Part shown: piece by piece, positions 35,177 to 46,301 of the stretch | Layout of the letters: each line of letters starts with the position of its first letter | Numbering within the stretch: the first letter of the stretch is position 1 | The notes under the pieces: model-generated | The model's database searches: none | Told to the model about the DNA's origin: nothing | The model's input: only the letters and a program-made list of their open reading frames with translations | NCBI GenBank assembly: GCA_009767595.1 | Contig: VSDK01022082.1 | Span: 62,001 to 126,000, forward strand | DNA length: 64,000 bases | Reading direction: 5' to 3' | Source: Symbiodinium kawagutii | Lineage: Eukaryota; Sar; Dinophyceae; Suessiales; Symbiodiniaceae | Translations under genes and position numbers: made by a program

Positions 35177-35200
35177 CAAATAGATAGACTATGACTATGT
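35103..35200. repeat. TA-rich and (TAGA)n microsatellite
   Basis: ATATATATATATTTTTTTTT followed by about 12 TAGA/GATA units, with minor interruptions. Non-coding. Confidence 0.9.
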
Positions 35201-35499
35201 CCGTAATTATATGTATGTCTGTACATAGATGTGTTTCATACCTGTGATTTCAGGGGGTTCCCACATTTATGGATGCCCAAATGTGGGCATGGATCAATAC
35301 CATTGCACAAACAACAAGAAAACATATTGAACAAACAGGTGAGGCATCTTCAACACAATTGTGGATACATTTCTTGTTCAACCACTATGAGCTCATCCAT
35401 AAACAGGTGATTTACCATCAAAAACGGGTTTGGTCAGCTGGACCTCCCATGATCGACAATGATGAGCCATCACTAGCGCCCCTCAGCTACCATCAACAA

Positions 35500-35740
35500 T
35501 CGTTAAACAGCTGGATCTCCCAGCTTCTTTGTACAGATTCCACACCCCTTCCCAACAGCGCTATGGCAACAGCACCCGGATCAACCCCCAGAAGCTGGTG
35601 GTCGTGTGGCCCCTCAAGCTGAGTGGCTTCATCAAACCCAAGTGATGCAGCTGTGTTTGGGACTTGTGTGGATGTGCAGTTTGGTGAAGCCACCAGAGTC
35701 GAGTGGTTGCATGTTTTTTTGCACATGGCTCATGATGAAA
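35500..35740 (-). CDS. Possible coding fragment, product unknown
   Basis: A moderately GC-rich patch open in two minus frames; the better one includes GFDEATQLEGPHDHQLLGVD then PGAVAIALLGRGVESVQRSW. No family recognised and no clear splice sites. Plus-strand frames are also open, so coding status is doubtful. Confidence 0.25.
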
Positions 35741-35789
35741 ATTCATCAACCACTACACCATCATCAACCACTATCCACCACTATCAATC

Positions 35790-35900
35790 AGTATGGGTGT
35801 TCCTCAAAATAGGGGTACCCCCAAATCATCCTTGCATCAAGTGTTTAAAGTAACAAACCAACCATTTTGGGGGTACCCTATTTTGAGAAACCACCATGTG
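35790..35900. mobile_element. Family A TIR element, near consensus
   Basis: GTATGGGTGTTCCTCAAAAT then AGGGGTACCCCCAAATCATC at the left; ACCATTTTGGGGGTACCCTA then TTTTGAGAAACCACCATG at the right. One of the best-preserved A copies in the window. Confidence 0.85.
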
Positions 35901-36298
35901 GGAATGCCCCTGAGTTACAGCATTCCCAACCGGCACAATTTCGTGTACTCGCCGTGAATCTTAAGTAGGGTGATTTTTGTTCCAGTCATGAGCGGTGAGC
36001 AGGGCCCCGACCTTTTCATCATCCAGCTCTTACTTCATCCTATGGTTCGCAAGCAGCTTCGTTCACCGTGAGTTGAACTGGTGATCCCCTTGGTTTTGCG
36101 GATCCCCGAAGAAAGATCAGTGATACTGAGTCGTACTCTTACTTCCGATGAGTGTTGGCTATACCAGCAGCCAGCTATCCTTGTTGTTTGTCCCCCAAAG
36201 CCAACCACTACTAACGATGATGAACCATAGAAAATCCCATAGCAGCCGTTATGCACCATTTTTTTCCTGTCTCCTGGCAAGTACGCACTTCTGCCGGC

Positions 36299-36360
36299 CG
36301 CCTCCTTCCACTTGGGCGTATTCGCCAAAGCACCGATCATGTTGTTGATGCTGTAGAGAT
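36299..36360 (-). CDS. PPR exon
   Basis: After acceptor GCGACAG the minus strand reads (D)LYSINNMIGALANTPKWKEA and stops at a GC donor (GAGGCG|GCCGGC). It aligns residue for residue with the PPR consensus V-I-S-Y-N-A-A-I-S-A-C-E-K-G-x-Q-W-Q-K-A, with Leu in place of Cys. Exon length 62 nt; it enters with two bases of a split codon and leaves in phase 0. It joins in phase with 33855-~33760 across a 2.4 kb intron and restores a 35-residue period. The longer minus open frames here are partly read-through into the intron. Confidence 0.65.
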
Positions 36361-37160
36361 CTGTCGCCGGAACGCATTTTTTTCCGCTCAGATGGGTTAG
36401 TCAAATGTGTCATCGCAACTGTTCCGCTCAAATGGATGAGTCAAGAACCGACATGAAACAACAACCATGCGGGGTTGTCTTTGAAATAAACCAACATAAA
36501 CCAACATGAACCATCCAGCAGCAAACGTTGGTGATAAACCTACTAATTAATCGTTACATATCGTTACAACCAACAAGTACCGGAGAGTAGCCTCTGATAA
36601 GAAATCCTCGGGCCTCGGGACCCCCAAGGCATCGAAACTGGCATTGGGAGGACCCCAGCCATAGCCAGAGCATTAGAATTCTTAGAAATGAATACCAGGC
36701 TATAGCAAATCATGATGGAATCTAGGGGCTTCCAATAATCCTAGGATGTCCCAATCAAATAGAATGGATCCATGATAGCATCATGATTTGAAACTATGCT
36801 ATACTAATTTTGACCTAATTCCAAATCCAATGCTCAGCTTCTTGGAATTATTGTTATGATTTAAAACCACTTTTGATCAAACAAATTGGCCGCCGAAAAG
36901 GTACAAGCCAAAGAATCAGCGATGAGCAACCTGATTAGTTCATGTCACAGCTTCACGTTGATGAACACAGTTTACTCACAAAGTCTTTGATCTGATGACA
37001 TGCCCTTCTTTTGACTAGCCTCAATTCATGAGCGATGATAACGATTGCTGGGGTCCTTGTCACTGTTGTCATCGTTGTTGTTTTTAAGTCCGCTCACATT
37101 GCTTTCTATCAGGCGATCGTTCTACTATTTGCTTTTGCGGCTCTGGCTGCTGAGACTCAC

Positions 37161-37181
37161 CTCTGCCACGTCCCAATGGGC
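37161..37181 (-). CDS. Candidate 21-nt PPR microexon
   Basis: Bounded on the minus strand by CTCACAG and a perfect GT donor (GCAGAG|GTGAGT), it encodes AHWDVAE. Trp and Ala sit as in the start of the second PPR helix. It would follow exon 42816-42746 (which ends MSACTS in phase 0) with one residue fewer than consensus. A further exon would still be needed before 36360. Microexons of this size need RNA evidence. Confidence 0.3.
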
Positions 37182-37283
37182 CTGTGAGTCTGCCGGGCAT
37201 AGCTATCGCTAGGGTATCGCTACGGGATCGCTAAAATCGTTTGATGGGCGAGGATACAACTGGATACTCCCCCTGAACAGCAC

Positions 37284-37675
37284 ATGCGGCAGCACAAGCA
37301 CGAACAACAGCTTCACAGGCGCCAACGGCACAAGCAGCAGCAGAAGCAGCACAAGCGAAAGCATCAGCAGCACAAGGAACAGCAGCAGCGACAGCGGCGG
37401 CAGCACAAGCGGAAGCATCAGCAGCAGCAGCACAAGCAGCACAAGCAGCAGCAGCACAAGCAGAAGCACACAGGGCAGCAGCACAAGACAGCACAAGCAG
37501 AAACAGCAGCGCGAGCAGAAGCAGAGCAAACAGATGCAGCAGCAGCAGCAGCACAAGCAGAAACAGAGCACACAGAGCAGCAGCACAAGCAGAAGCAGCA
37601 GCACAAGCAGAAACAGAGCACACAGAGCAGCAGCACAAGCAGAAGTACCACAAGCAGAACAAGCACAAGCTATTA
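37284..37675. repeat. CAG/CACAAG-rich minisatellite
   Basis: About 390 bp of AGCAGCAGCACAAGCAGAA-type units, with a longer duplicated block (AACAGAGCACACAGAGCAGC at 37561 and 37612). All six frames are open or nearly so (Gln/His/Lys on plus, Leu/Cys/Ala on minus), which explains the several long open frames here. The A-rich end (GCAAAAAAAAAGGCAGG at 37680) abuts it. Probably a non-coding expanded repeat, though translation as a Gln-rich tract cannot be excluded. Confidence 0.85.
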
Positions 37676-38109
37676 CAGCGGCAAAAAAAAAGGCAGGAGG
37701 AAGATACTATGTGCATTAACAGAAGAGATTACACCATGCATTCCCTATGAATAGCCTGAACGGTCACGGTTATGCTCAAGAATCATCAGCTTGATTGCAT
37801 CAAAGAAGAAGCGCCAGTACCGAGCGTAGTTTGGCAGGTGGTTCTCTACGTGTCAAAATACAATGTGTCCACTGCGCCATCCTGTCTTTGCGCTTCTGAG
37901 CCTTGTAACAAATGGTTGCATGCAGCAGGCAATGAAGTTTGCACCTGTGTGTAAATCGAATCCAAACTCATGGAGTTCTCAAAGTATCGGTTTTTGGTGG
38001 GGGCCCTAGCTTTACAGTGTTTTGTCCACACATCCTTACAAAAGGGCCCCTCGGGACTACATTCAATTTGGCTGGTTTTGACCGTAGCTCATATGATAAT
38101 ACGGTTGGC

Positions 38110-38457
38110 TCATGCTCCTATAGCTGTAGCCAATAAAGACATTGGACTTTTGATATGGCTCCCTTCATGCCACCTCGCGTAATAGACTCTTGCCACACCA
38201 TTTTCCAGAAAACCCTTTGAGACAAACTCCGTGCCACACTGTTGCCAAAGATCAAGTTGCCGCGGCGTCAACTGCCAGTGGCCACCACTTCTTTTTCGTC
38301 GGGCCACGACGAGCACCACGAAACGCTTGCCCGAACCATGCCCCCACGAGATTTGTATAGTAGTCGTTCGAATTGGATCCCATAGCATAATCCGTGGCCT
38401 GCATGACTTTCTGCTCAAGAACAAAACAAGACTCGCTATTATAGCCGACTCTCCCAA
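38110..38457 (-). CDS. Hypothetical open frame, product unknown
   Basis: A 115-codon minus open frame with balanced composition; the middle (RRKRSGGHWQLTPRQLDLWQ then QCGTEFVSKGFLENGVARVY) looks protein-like. No conserved domain recognised. It could be a transposon-protein fragment like those at 41.5 and 44.5 kb. An opposing plus frame over 38231-38464 is weaker. Confidence 0.35.
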   Translation of the reverse strand: MGESAIIASLVLFLSRKSCRPRIMLWDPIRTTTIQISWGHGSGKRFVVLVVARRKRSGGHWQLTPRQLDLWQQCGTEFVSKGFLENGVARVYYARWHEGSHIKSPMSLLATAIGA

Positions 38458-38879
38458 GCTATAGAGGGCATAATCTGCTGTGTGTGGGTAAGACTATTGC
38501 TCTAGGACAGTGGGCGGTCAAACTATGTTCCTCCAAAATACATATCCTGCTTGCATTCCTTCCCCCATTCTCGTTTCCCGGCAGTGGAAACATCAGTGTA
38601 AGAACACCATATTAATTTGTAACCATCCAACCGGTCAGATTGAAGATCCGTCATCATTGCTTATTGAGAAATATATTGAGAAATAAAGCAGCTCGTCGTT
38701 ATACGTAATGCTTCAGTTTCCCAGAGACAACGGCATGATCGACCAAAGGGATGTGCTGATTCGTTCTCGTCCTTGTAACATCAATGTCTCCACCATTTGC
38801 ATTTGCTCTGCTGATGTTGCTGCTTCTGATGAGACCAACAAGTAGCATGCATAATGGAAATCCAAAATTATGACAGCAA

Positions 38880-39230
38880 ATTGTGTCACCATGATGAACC
38901 ATCATCCCATGACCAACATGATCCCATTATTCGCCAACCATATTTCACCACTAACAGTATTCCATCACTAGCAGTATCCCATCACTAACCAACATAATTT
39001 AAGAGCTTAAAATCTTCCCAGTGGATAAAAATGCCCATCAATACCCAAGATAATCCCATAATCACTTACCAACATAATCCCACAAACAATAATTACCCAG
39101 AATTGATACCAACATAATCCCACAACCAACGTAATCCAATCACTAACCAAATCCAACCAACACTGTCCCATCTTCCCAGTTGATGGCAACTGGCAACACC
39201 GCAACGCTTCACCTGGATCGATCTCTTTGG
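38880..39230. other. Repeated CATAATCCCA words
   Basis: Several near-tandem 'accaacataatcccacaa' units between 38900 and 39140, with drifted spacing. Non-coding intron-like sequence. Confidence 0.5.
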
Positions 39231-40783
39231 AAATCATGGTGCACAGCAACTCGCCTCGATTGCGGGCGTGCCTTTAACGCACCGCACGGATCGTGGTGCG
39301 GACAGTGGAGATGCCATGGCCATCTGCAGTGCTTGGGGGGTTCCTAGGTCCTATGTTTTAGGCTGTGTCCATGTCGTGGTTGGTGAATCTATTTAGTATA
39401 ACAAGCTAATCTTTTTTTGCGGTAGCCCTATTTCATGTAAGATGATGATGCATTGTGAGTCTATAAATGTAGTCGTGCAAAGAAACCGGAAATCACATAG
39501 ATCGTGTTTCGTGCATGAAAGTTAAGCCATCAAGAGACCCCAACAGTGGTGACGTAAGATTTTGATTGTAAAAGCTCATTCAGAAGAATTGTAGCAAGAC
39601 CCCTGCAAGAGCTCGGTCTGAGATCTTGAAGTTGGACAAAATCCATTGAAAACATCTTCGGGCTGCAACTTCTACCGGTTCCGGAATGCATGACATGTCC
39701 TGACAATCCCAAGAAAGACCTGTCAACCGCTATGCTGCCAAAATGATGGACAAAAGGGAAAAGTGAACAAACATAGACATCAGTAAGAGATTTCCAAGCA
39801 GCAAATTCGGTAAATATGGATAGATAATAGCCCGCATAAACACATTATCTATGTTCAAGCAATGTGCTGGACTGATCCGCGAATGCAATAAACACTCAGC
39901 ACTAAAAGCCAGTAAAGCAACCAGTTGCCAAACCCGGTCTGTCAATCACATCAATCACCATAATCAGCTCTCTTAAAATCAATGTAGGTTGATCATTCTG
40001 GCTAAACATATCGGTACAAGGAGATGAGAAGCAACAGAAATCAACACCAACAAAGGCAGCAAATCAACCATGTTGAACCAACTGTTGCAGGCCTCTGTTG
40101 CCAGTAACTGATAGCATCGCTAGTAATATCCGATAGATATCCCGGGGTCCTAACATGTCCCAACAATGATTCTACAAATCCACTGGTGACACCGAGCCAC
40201 ATGTCGTTTCCCAACCTCGGTGTTGCGGCGCCGGAGAATGATGAATGGCTAATAACCGGGTGAATTTTGGCTATAGTGGCCTGTTTGTGGTCAATAATGA
40301 TTGGACAGGTTGATTGTAGTTTCACATTGTGCGAAACATCATGATCATATCATGAAACAAAACCAAGCTTGTTTCTTCAGGGATAATCATGGCTTTTTAA
40401 GAATGCCACACTCGGGTGATAATCAGCTGGTTATATAATGGCTTACTACCCAAGCCTGCTTGTTATAAGCTTGTTATAATGGTTTACTACCAAACTTGGT
40501 TCAAATTGATCTGCATTTATAACTATATACCATTTGGTTTGAACACTCCGGGTAGCCCCTTGGGTCCATAAGTAATAAGAATGTTTTGAACCACAAACCA
40601 GTGATGTATATCGTCATGTAACATTCCAAAGAAAATGAGCTCTGCTTAATTAGTAAGTGAGCATGATAGTTGGCCGATTATGATACGACGACGTGTAATG
40701 AGCCTTAAGTGTGTCTGACGCCACAGTCAACAGAGACTTTTGCTGTTGCTTACTCCAAGCATTTTTCAGAACTATCTCATCAA

Positions 40784-40897
40784 CCATATGGTGCTTTTCA
40801 AAATAGGGGTATCCCCAAAGCATCCAGTTCAGTAACCATTTATAATCATAAAACCCGACCATATTGGGGGTTCCCTATTCTGAGAACCCCCCAAATA
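40784..40897. mobile_element. Family A TIR element
   Basis: Left end CATATGGTGCTTTTCAAAAT then AGGGGTATCCCC, right end GGGGGTTCCCTATTCTGAGA then ACCCCCCAA. About 110 bp. Confidence 0.75.
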
Positions 40898-41084
40898 AGT
40901 CAGACGACATTCACCAGAATCAATCACAAATGACTACTACTGATCCAACCATCATTGACCCACAACCATTACCACCCTCATTTTAAGAAGCCCAACTGTT
41001 CACGTCCCAGCTCGACACGACCCTGCACTCTGGCTATTGGGATGGGCCTACCCATGGCTTGCTGAGACTGGTGAACAGGTGGCC

Positions 41085-41434
41085 CACTATGTATTGGGCA
41101 TTATTTGATGGTTTATAGTGACTAAGTAGGGTTTTATAGGTGTAATAACACCCGCAGCAATGGCGAATCATAGTGGAGAATCACCAACAAACTCATGGTT
41201 GAACACTTGTGATGGGCATATTAGTTAAACAACGGTTTTAAAAGAGATTGTAATATATCAAAATAAATAATAATAGGGATTCATAGAAACAATCACCAAC
41301 AAATTCATGGTTAAACAAATACTATATGGCGGTTTCCCAATAGAGGGGACCCCGAAAAATGTTTGGTATATTACTCTAAATGGTTGATAAACTGGATGAT
41401 TTTGGGTTACCCCTATGACTTGAGAAACCATCAT
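41085..41434. mobile_element. D-A composite
   Basis: D segment with GGGTTTTATAGGTGTAATAA, GGAGAATCACCAACAAACTC, and a second partial D at 41255-41322 (ATAATAGGGATTCATAG ... TTAAACAAATACTATATGG). This joins an A element at 41322-41434 (GGCGGTTTCCCAATAGAGGG ... GACTTGAGAAACCATCATAT). It shows D units repeated next to A. Confidence 0.6.
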
Positions 41435-41515
41435 ATATTCTTCATGCGTCATGAGTGTCGAATATCATTATCCCTATCACCAGCATTATCAACCATCATT
41501 ATGAACCAGCTCATA

Positions 41516-41985
41516 TTACTGTTCACTAACCATTCCTTCACCTGCAGCAAGTGTCAAAATCAACTTCAAAGCTTTTGTTGTAGTTGTAGGTGAACTGAAA
41601 CCCAATGATGTAGCTGACTGCGAATCACGAACACCTTGAACTACACATCGGGCTCTGACTTCCTCTGTTGTGCCCTCCGTGGAATGTCGCAGCTTGCGAT
41701 TCAGAACCCATCGAGTGCCAATCACTTGAATGTTCCACTCTGCTGCCAGGGCAAATGCACGCTCACTCTCACAATTGGTTCCAACTGCTTTCTCACTCAT
41801 GTGTTGATGTTCCTGTAAAATACCAGTCAAAGGCATCTGATTGTCAAGAACCAATTCGCCAGTCTTGTCTCTCACATACGATGGGATACAACCAGCTCGG
41901 TACTCATCATGAACCCATCATTCAACCAGGCTTGAGATGCATGACGCACGATTTCGATGCTTGCTACACCGCTGGATCACAGGCT
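41516..41985 (-). pseudogene. Ty1/copia-type reverse transcriptase N-terminal fragment
   Basis: The minus strand contains VIGTRWVLNRKLRHSTEGTT then EEVRARCVVQGVRDSQSATS and later TTTTKALKLILTLAA. This is the copia Pol signature preceding the RT palm: V-x-x-[TK]-[RK]-W-V-[FL]-x-x-K, (Y/R)-K/R-A-R-[LC]-V-[AV]-[KQ]-G, and S-P-x-x-x-x-x-S-[IL]-[RK]-[LT]-[LI]-L-[AT]-[LI]-A-A. The open frame reaches upstream through EIVRHASQAWLNDGF. The fragment ends at GEGMVSEQ before the catalytic aspartates, so it is truncated. Copia elements replicate through an RNA copy; this remnant cannot. Confidence 0.65.
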
Positions 41986-42079
41986 GGCTGACCTCCTATA
42001 GCGGTTTTTGCTGAGCACATGCCCGGATACACCATGAATGGCACATTTATCCACAAAATGACGTCATTTTGTAGGTACA

Positions 42080-42280
42080 TGGTTGGTTTACAGGGGTTAT
42101 AACCATTAATAATTGTTAATAATAGGAGAGCATAATCAACAACAATGGTTCAATGACTACAGCTTGTGGTTTCTCAAACCAGTTTGGGAATGCCAAAGTT
42201 ACTCGACTAGAAATGACTAACAAAAAAATAAATAAACATGATAACTGGAGGTACCCCCAGATATGAATTAAGACACCGCC
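42080..42280. mobile_element. D-A composite, A diverged
   Basis: D words (TTACAGGGGTTATAACCATT, AATAATAGGAGAGCATAATC, AACAACAATGGTTCAATGAC) run into an A left end (GTGGTTTCTCAAACCAGTTT). The right end is degraded (GGAGGTACCCCCAGATATGA then ATTAAGACACC). Confidence 0.5.
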
Positions 42281-42745
42281 AGGTAAATGTTGGTAAATAT
42301 CATCGCGATACAACACCTAGAAATGGAACATCTGGGATATGATTGATAGAAATCGGTCAATGGAAACAGGCAACAAGAAACCATGCAGTTGCGCATATGG
42401 GTGCCACCATGTGAAGCATGTGTGTGCGTGTGTCCTTGCATTTACCAACTACAAACGATATTGTTTCCGTTGGCAGCTTCGTTTCATGTCTCTGGTATTT
42501 CCAGTAAGACGTCCTGTGAATTTATCCTTGCCCGTCTGCATGTCTACTGGTTTCTAGCCCGACGGTTGATGGGAAATTCCGTCATAACCATCATCAACCA
42601 GGGTCAACCAGTAATACTCAGCTCATTAACCACCATAAAAGATCCACAACCAATCAACATTATCAACCAAGATCAACCAGCAACCATGTTTGTTGCTTGT
42701 GGCCAGCTCTTCATCCTTCCCCTCGCACACCGAGATACAGCTCAC

Positions 42746-42816
42746 GCTGGTGCAGGCCGACATCACCGTGGTGTAACTGTACAAATCCGCCGTCAAACTG
42801 TACGAGGGCATGCGAC
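42746..42816 (-). CDS. PPR exon
   Basis: After acceptor CTATGGCAG the minus strand reads (G)RMPSYSLTADLYSYTTVMSA then CTS and stops at a consensus GT donor (ACCAGC|GTGAGC). It supplies the end of one PPR motif and the first helix of the next (S-Y-T-T-V-M-S-A-C). Length 71 nt; phase 1 in and phase 0 out. It joins exon 46374-46302, which ends with one base of a split codon, across a 3.5 kb intron, placing the two motif cysteines 34 residues apart (consensus 35). Confidence 0.65.
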
Positions 42817-42863
42817 CTGCCATAGGTGCTGAATGAATCCAAACCATGAATGGCTGACTGAAC

Positions 42864-42947
42864 CATGTGAGGGGTTTCTTACACTAGGGAACCCCACAAA
42901 TAGATGGGATCATAATGGTTGATAATGTTAACTAAAGGCAGTGAAAC

Positions 42948-43017
<70 letters not shown>

Positions 43018-43082
43018 AATGATGATGATGATGATTGTGAGGATTATGATTTCGGTGTTCCCCCATTTTGAAAAACAACGAT
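42864..43082. mobile_element. Family A element disrupted by an (ATG)n microsatellite
   Basis: A left end GGGGTTTCTTACACTAGGGA at 42870 and right end TCCCCCATTTTGAAAAACAA at 43059 flank about 90 bp of ATG/GAT repeats (42946-43036, about 28 units with a few AAT interruptions). Either the repeat expanded inside the element or the ends are coincidental. The poly-Met open frame here is spurious. Confidence 0.6.
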
Positions 43083-43373
43083 TTCATGTTGAAACTAAAC
43101 TACTATTTCACCCTCTTTCCGAAACACGCCAAAATTATTTTGGAAACAGTGAACTAATCTTGACCAACACAAGGTTGCTGAATCATGGAGACAATTGCTA
43201 CTGCCATCAATTAAGTTAAAGGTTCAAGTATCAAGGAAACAAACGGCGAGGACAACAAACTTGCAACAACACTGCGTCGATGGTTAAGTGAAAGGCGCAG
43301 TACAACGAACTGCAATAAACACCAACAGTTCTAGCCAAATGCTAAGTTCTTGGCAACACCACATGTAAACAAC

Positions 43374-43480
43374 TACTGGTTGGTGGTTTCAACCCCTATG
43401 AGACATGTCAACCAACTATTTGTTGATAATTAATTTCTGGGGAAAATTGAAAAAAGGTTTGAAACCACAATTAAACAGCT
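43374..43480. mobile_element. Family C TIR element
   Basis: Left end CTGGTTGGTGGTTTCAACCC, right part AAAAAGGTTTGAAACCAC; core GTCAACCAACTATTTGTTGA. About 105 bp. Confidence 0.7.
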
Positions 43481-44505
43481 ATAATTGTTAACTAGAGTAA
43501 AGTTCTTGCCAATTAAACTAATTTCTATATTAAACACAAATAAACATTTATGGATTCACAACCCTATGTTCACAACGGGCTCACCAAAATGTTTTCATGT
43601 ACCAAGTAACGGCCACAGTACCCTGGTAGCGTTGGTGCCATGAACCCGGCTACATGTGATAGCCTGGCCCCACAGCGCCCACCACCGAACAACCCTGGCT
43701 CAGCTTGTTGGGTGAATCATGATCCACCTTTCATAAAGGTTGAGAGGAGGTTATGCAACAAGGGTTCCAAACAGGTGGATCAATAGCTGATGAGTTGGGT
43801 GATAGGCTTACCACCGTCAGTTGGGTGATAGCTGATCGTCAGTACAGTATATCTACCCACGGGTGAGTATCTAACTGGGCTCAAATGATGCTTCAGCATA
43901 AATCACTTCGAGCCACCAAGATTCACAACATTTTCCGCATGAGTATCCATAAACGAGAGTGATCAATCTACACCCCAGCTGTGTACCAACGTTTATCTAT
44001 GACTTAACCAATTCTTGCAAGCGGGTATACCATTCACGGAATATCTGGGTAGTAGTTTGTATAGTCAATCTATCAACATCAGTTTTCCTGGTCTGTGCCA
44101 CGATCGATGTACCCCAGAAACGGTGTCAAGCAAGTGATTCCTTGCATCCCACAAGGGCACGGGGGGATAGGTCCCCCTCAGGTGGCTGGGATGGAACATG
44201 TTTTCCGCTCTGAAATGGTTGCCTTAACCCTGTCGCCTATAGCCGCAAATGTTTACTAACCTCCACGCGGTCAGGGATGAATCATAATGAACGCCCGTGC
44301 AACTTCCGGAGAGATATCCATTAACCATTGACTGTTTGCAATATGATTTGATGGACCATCAGATCTGATATAATATTGACACATTTACTATTGAGTATAG
44401 TTGTCAGTCGTCCAATATTTTCATATGAACTCTCACAAGTCTTGATCCAATCAACCATTATCATGTTCTTTCCAAGGTATCTGCAACTGAATGAAGCGTC
44501 AGCTA

Positions 44506-44904
44506 TTAGCGAACTATATGTTCAAAATTGGAGTTCCACGACTCAGCTCTTGAGGTGTTCCCTCCTTTGAGAATTGCTTGGTCCTGCCGGAGATCTGACT
44601 TGCAATTCGGCCGACACCACTCGTCAACATGCCTTTCTTCATGCCACCTATCCAACGTGTACTTGGCAAATGGATAGGCCAGGGACGCCGCAAGTCCTGA
44701 GCGTCGCCGATGTTTCCAGCTATTACTTCCGAAGGTGGCACGCATCATCATGACTGCCTTCTGTATGGCTGGGACCTGGTGTACCATCATCTTGGTCCGG
44801 CTCTTGCCAGCAGCTGGCCGTCTGGCTTTTGCCAAGCAAAAGGAAGCTCCTCGGGCCGGTCCAATAGATTTCAGTTCATGGTGTTCTCCTCGCAATCCAA
44901 TCAA
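44506..44904 (-). pseudogene. KDZ-like DDE transposase C-terminal fragment
   Basis: A 132-codon minus frame ending open. Motifs: LAYPFAKYTLDRWHEERHVD then EWCRPNC, and AILKGGNTSRAESWNSNFEH. The pattern of an H-x(n)-W-C-x-x-x-C stretch, followed by an invitation to a conserved N-T-[SE]-x-x-E-x-x-[FN]-S/N segment, resembles the C-terminal part of the Kyakuja/Dileera/Zisupton-type transposases that are abundant in dinoflagellates. The N-terminal catalytic part is absent. Family assignment is by pattern only. Confidence 0.4.
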
Positions 44905-45560
44905 CCATGATCAGCTATTGCCATACTATTTACCATATTGTATCAGAAAGATTCATCATTCTGGTTGACTGATGCTATGATAATGGATATTGTCATACAA
45001 AGTATCCTTCGAACTGCATGAATGATCAGCTATTATTGTCAAAACTGGAACGAGTTAGCTCATCCACCACCACAGCCAAAAACCGTCAACCATTGTCAAC
45101 CTAAAAGCGAGCGTATTGATTGTTGTATCACTATCATAGTTGCACCGGTTACAACATTGATATGTCTGTGCAGTTTATGAGCATCAACTGTAAGCATTTG
45201 TCATTGTTCAGCATTATGACTACACAATCAATTGCCAGTCATATCCACCAACAGCAATATCATTGATAAACCATAATTATCAACCATCAATCATATACAC
45301 CATCAATGACATCAACCATCTACCATATCCAAATCCACGAACTGCTACCATAGGCTACAGGTCATCAACATTGACCATTTCTATCAACTAGCAAATGCTA
45401 TCCAGAACCATCAACTGTCATCATACTTACTTATCATGGTTGACCACCAACTACGTATATATCATCATACTACCAAAGCAATCAAAAAGGTAGTTGGATT
45501 TTTGGATAATGATTATTGTTGTTACTTTCATCAACATGGTGACTATCACAATGATACTGA

Positions 45561-45569
45561 TGATGATAC

Positions 45570-45607
<38 letters not shown>

Positions 45608-45609
45608 GT
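45561..45609. repeat. (GAT)n microsatellite
   Basis: About 16 GATGAT units with one ACT interruption. Overlapping poly-Asp, poly-Met and poly-Ile frames are artefacts. Confidence 0.9.
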
Positions 45610-45710
45610 GATGAAGGGCTCGGCCTGTTTGGACCAAGGAACGGCCGGAGCCACAGCCAAGGCTTGCGGGGCCAAGGCCTTGGCCTTTGAAGAAACCTTC
45701 TTGTTGGCCA

Positions 45711-45960
45711 TCGCAGTTACAAGAGAGTCACCTGCTTCACCGCCTGCTTGCGAATTGCGGCTTCATATGACAACACCAAAGCCCAAGGTGGAAATGCCAC
45801 AGTGTTGCCCTCTGTGTCTTTTGCGACTAGCCCGTACACCCATTCGTCCAGCAGGTCACTCTTGTAGTCATAGACTCTGTCGTAGTCCCCCTGAAGTTCT
45901 GCCCTGTTTGTGCGGCGAAGGGATATGAGGACATATGCCTTTTCATGCCTTTTCTGTCGC
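45711..45960 (-). CDS. Coding fragment, probably mobile-element derived
   Basis: A minus frame with no stop for about 83 codons and convincing composition: RRTNRAELQGDYDRVYDYKS, then DLLDEWVYGLVAKDTEGNTV, AFPPWALVLSYEAAIRKQAV and KQVTLL before TAA. The P-W-x-L-V-L-x-Y-E-x-x-I-R-K-x-A part recalls a conserved stretch in proteins of dinoflagellate repetitive elements (memory-based, unverified). No start codon, so it is an internal fragment or exon. Confidence 0.45.
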
Positions 45961-46301
45961 TTTCAGACAATCAGCCAGCATTTCCAGCACCATTATCACT
46001 TCCGAAATAGAAAAAACACTGTGGGCTTCTTCAGTCTATTGAAAGTTTTGAAAAATCAGCTCTGCTATCCCATATCAACTTATCAACCCTGAACCGCCAT
46101 CAACCACCCTCATTTAGCATCGCTAATCATTGTCAAACATCAACATCAACCACCATTCGCCGCCATCAACGCCCACCATTACCCATGCACCGTTACCTAT
46201 GCACCAACCATTCACCAATCATTCACCAACAATGCACCATGACCCATGCCCCAAGCACGCCCCAACCACCACGGTGTCCCTCCTGCCCCGGATTGGCTCA
46301 C

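Noticed and set aside
37209..37754. Long overlapping frames rich in Gln/His/Lys or Leu/Cys
   Set aside because: All frames of one CAG-rich minisatellite are open; no sign of selection on any one.
42941..43219. Open frame beginning with a poly-Met run
   Set aside because: Translation of an (ATG)n microsatellite; no protein-like sequence beyond it.
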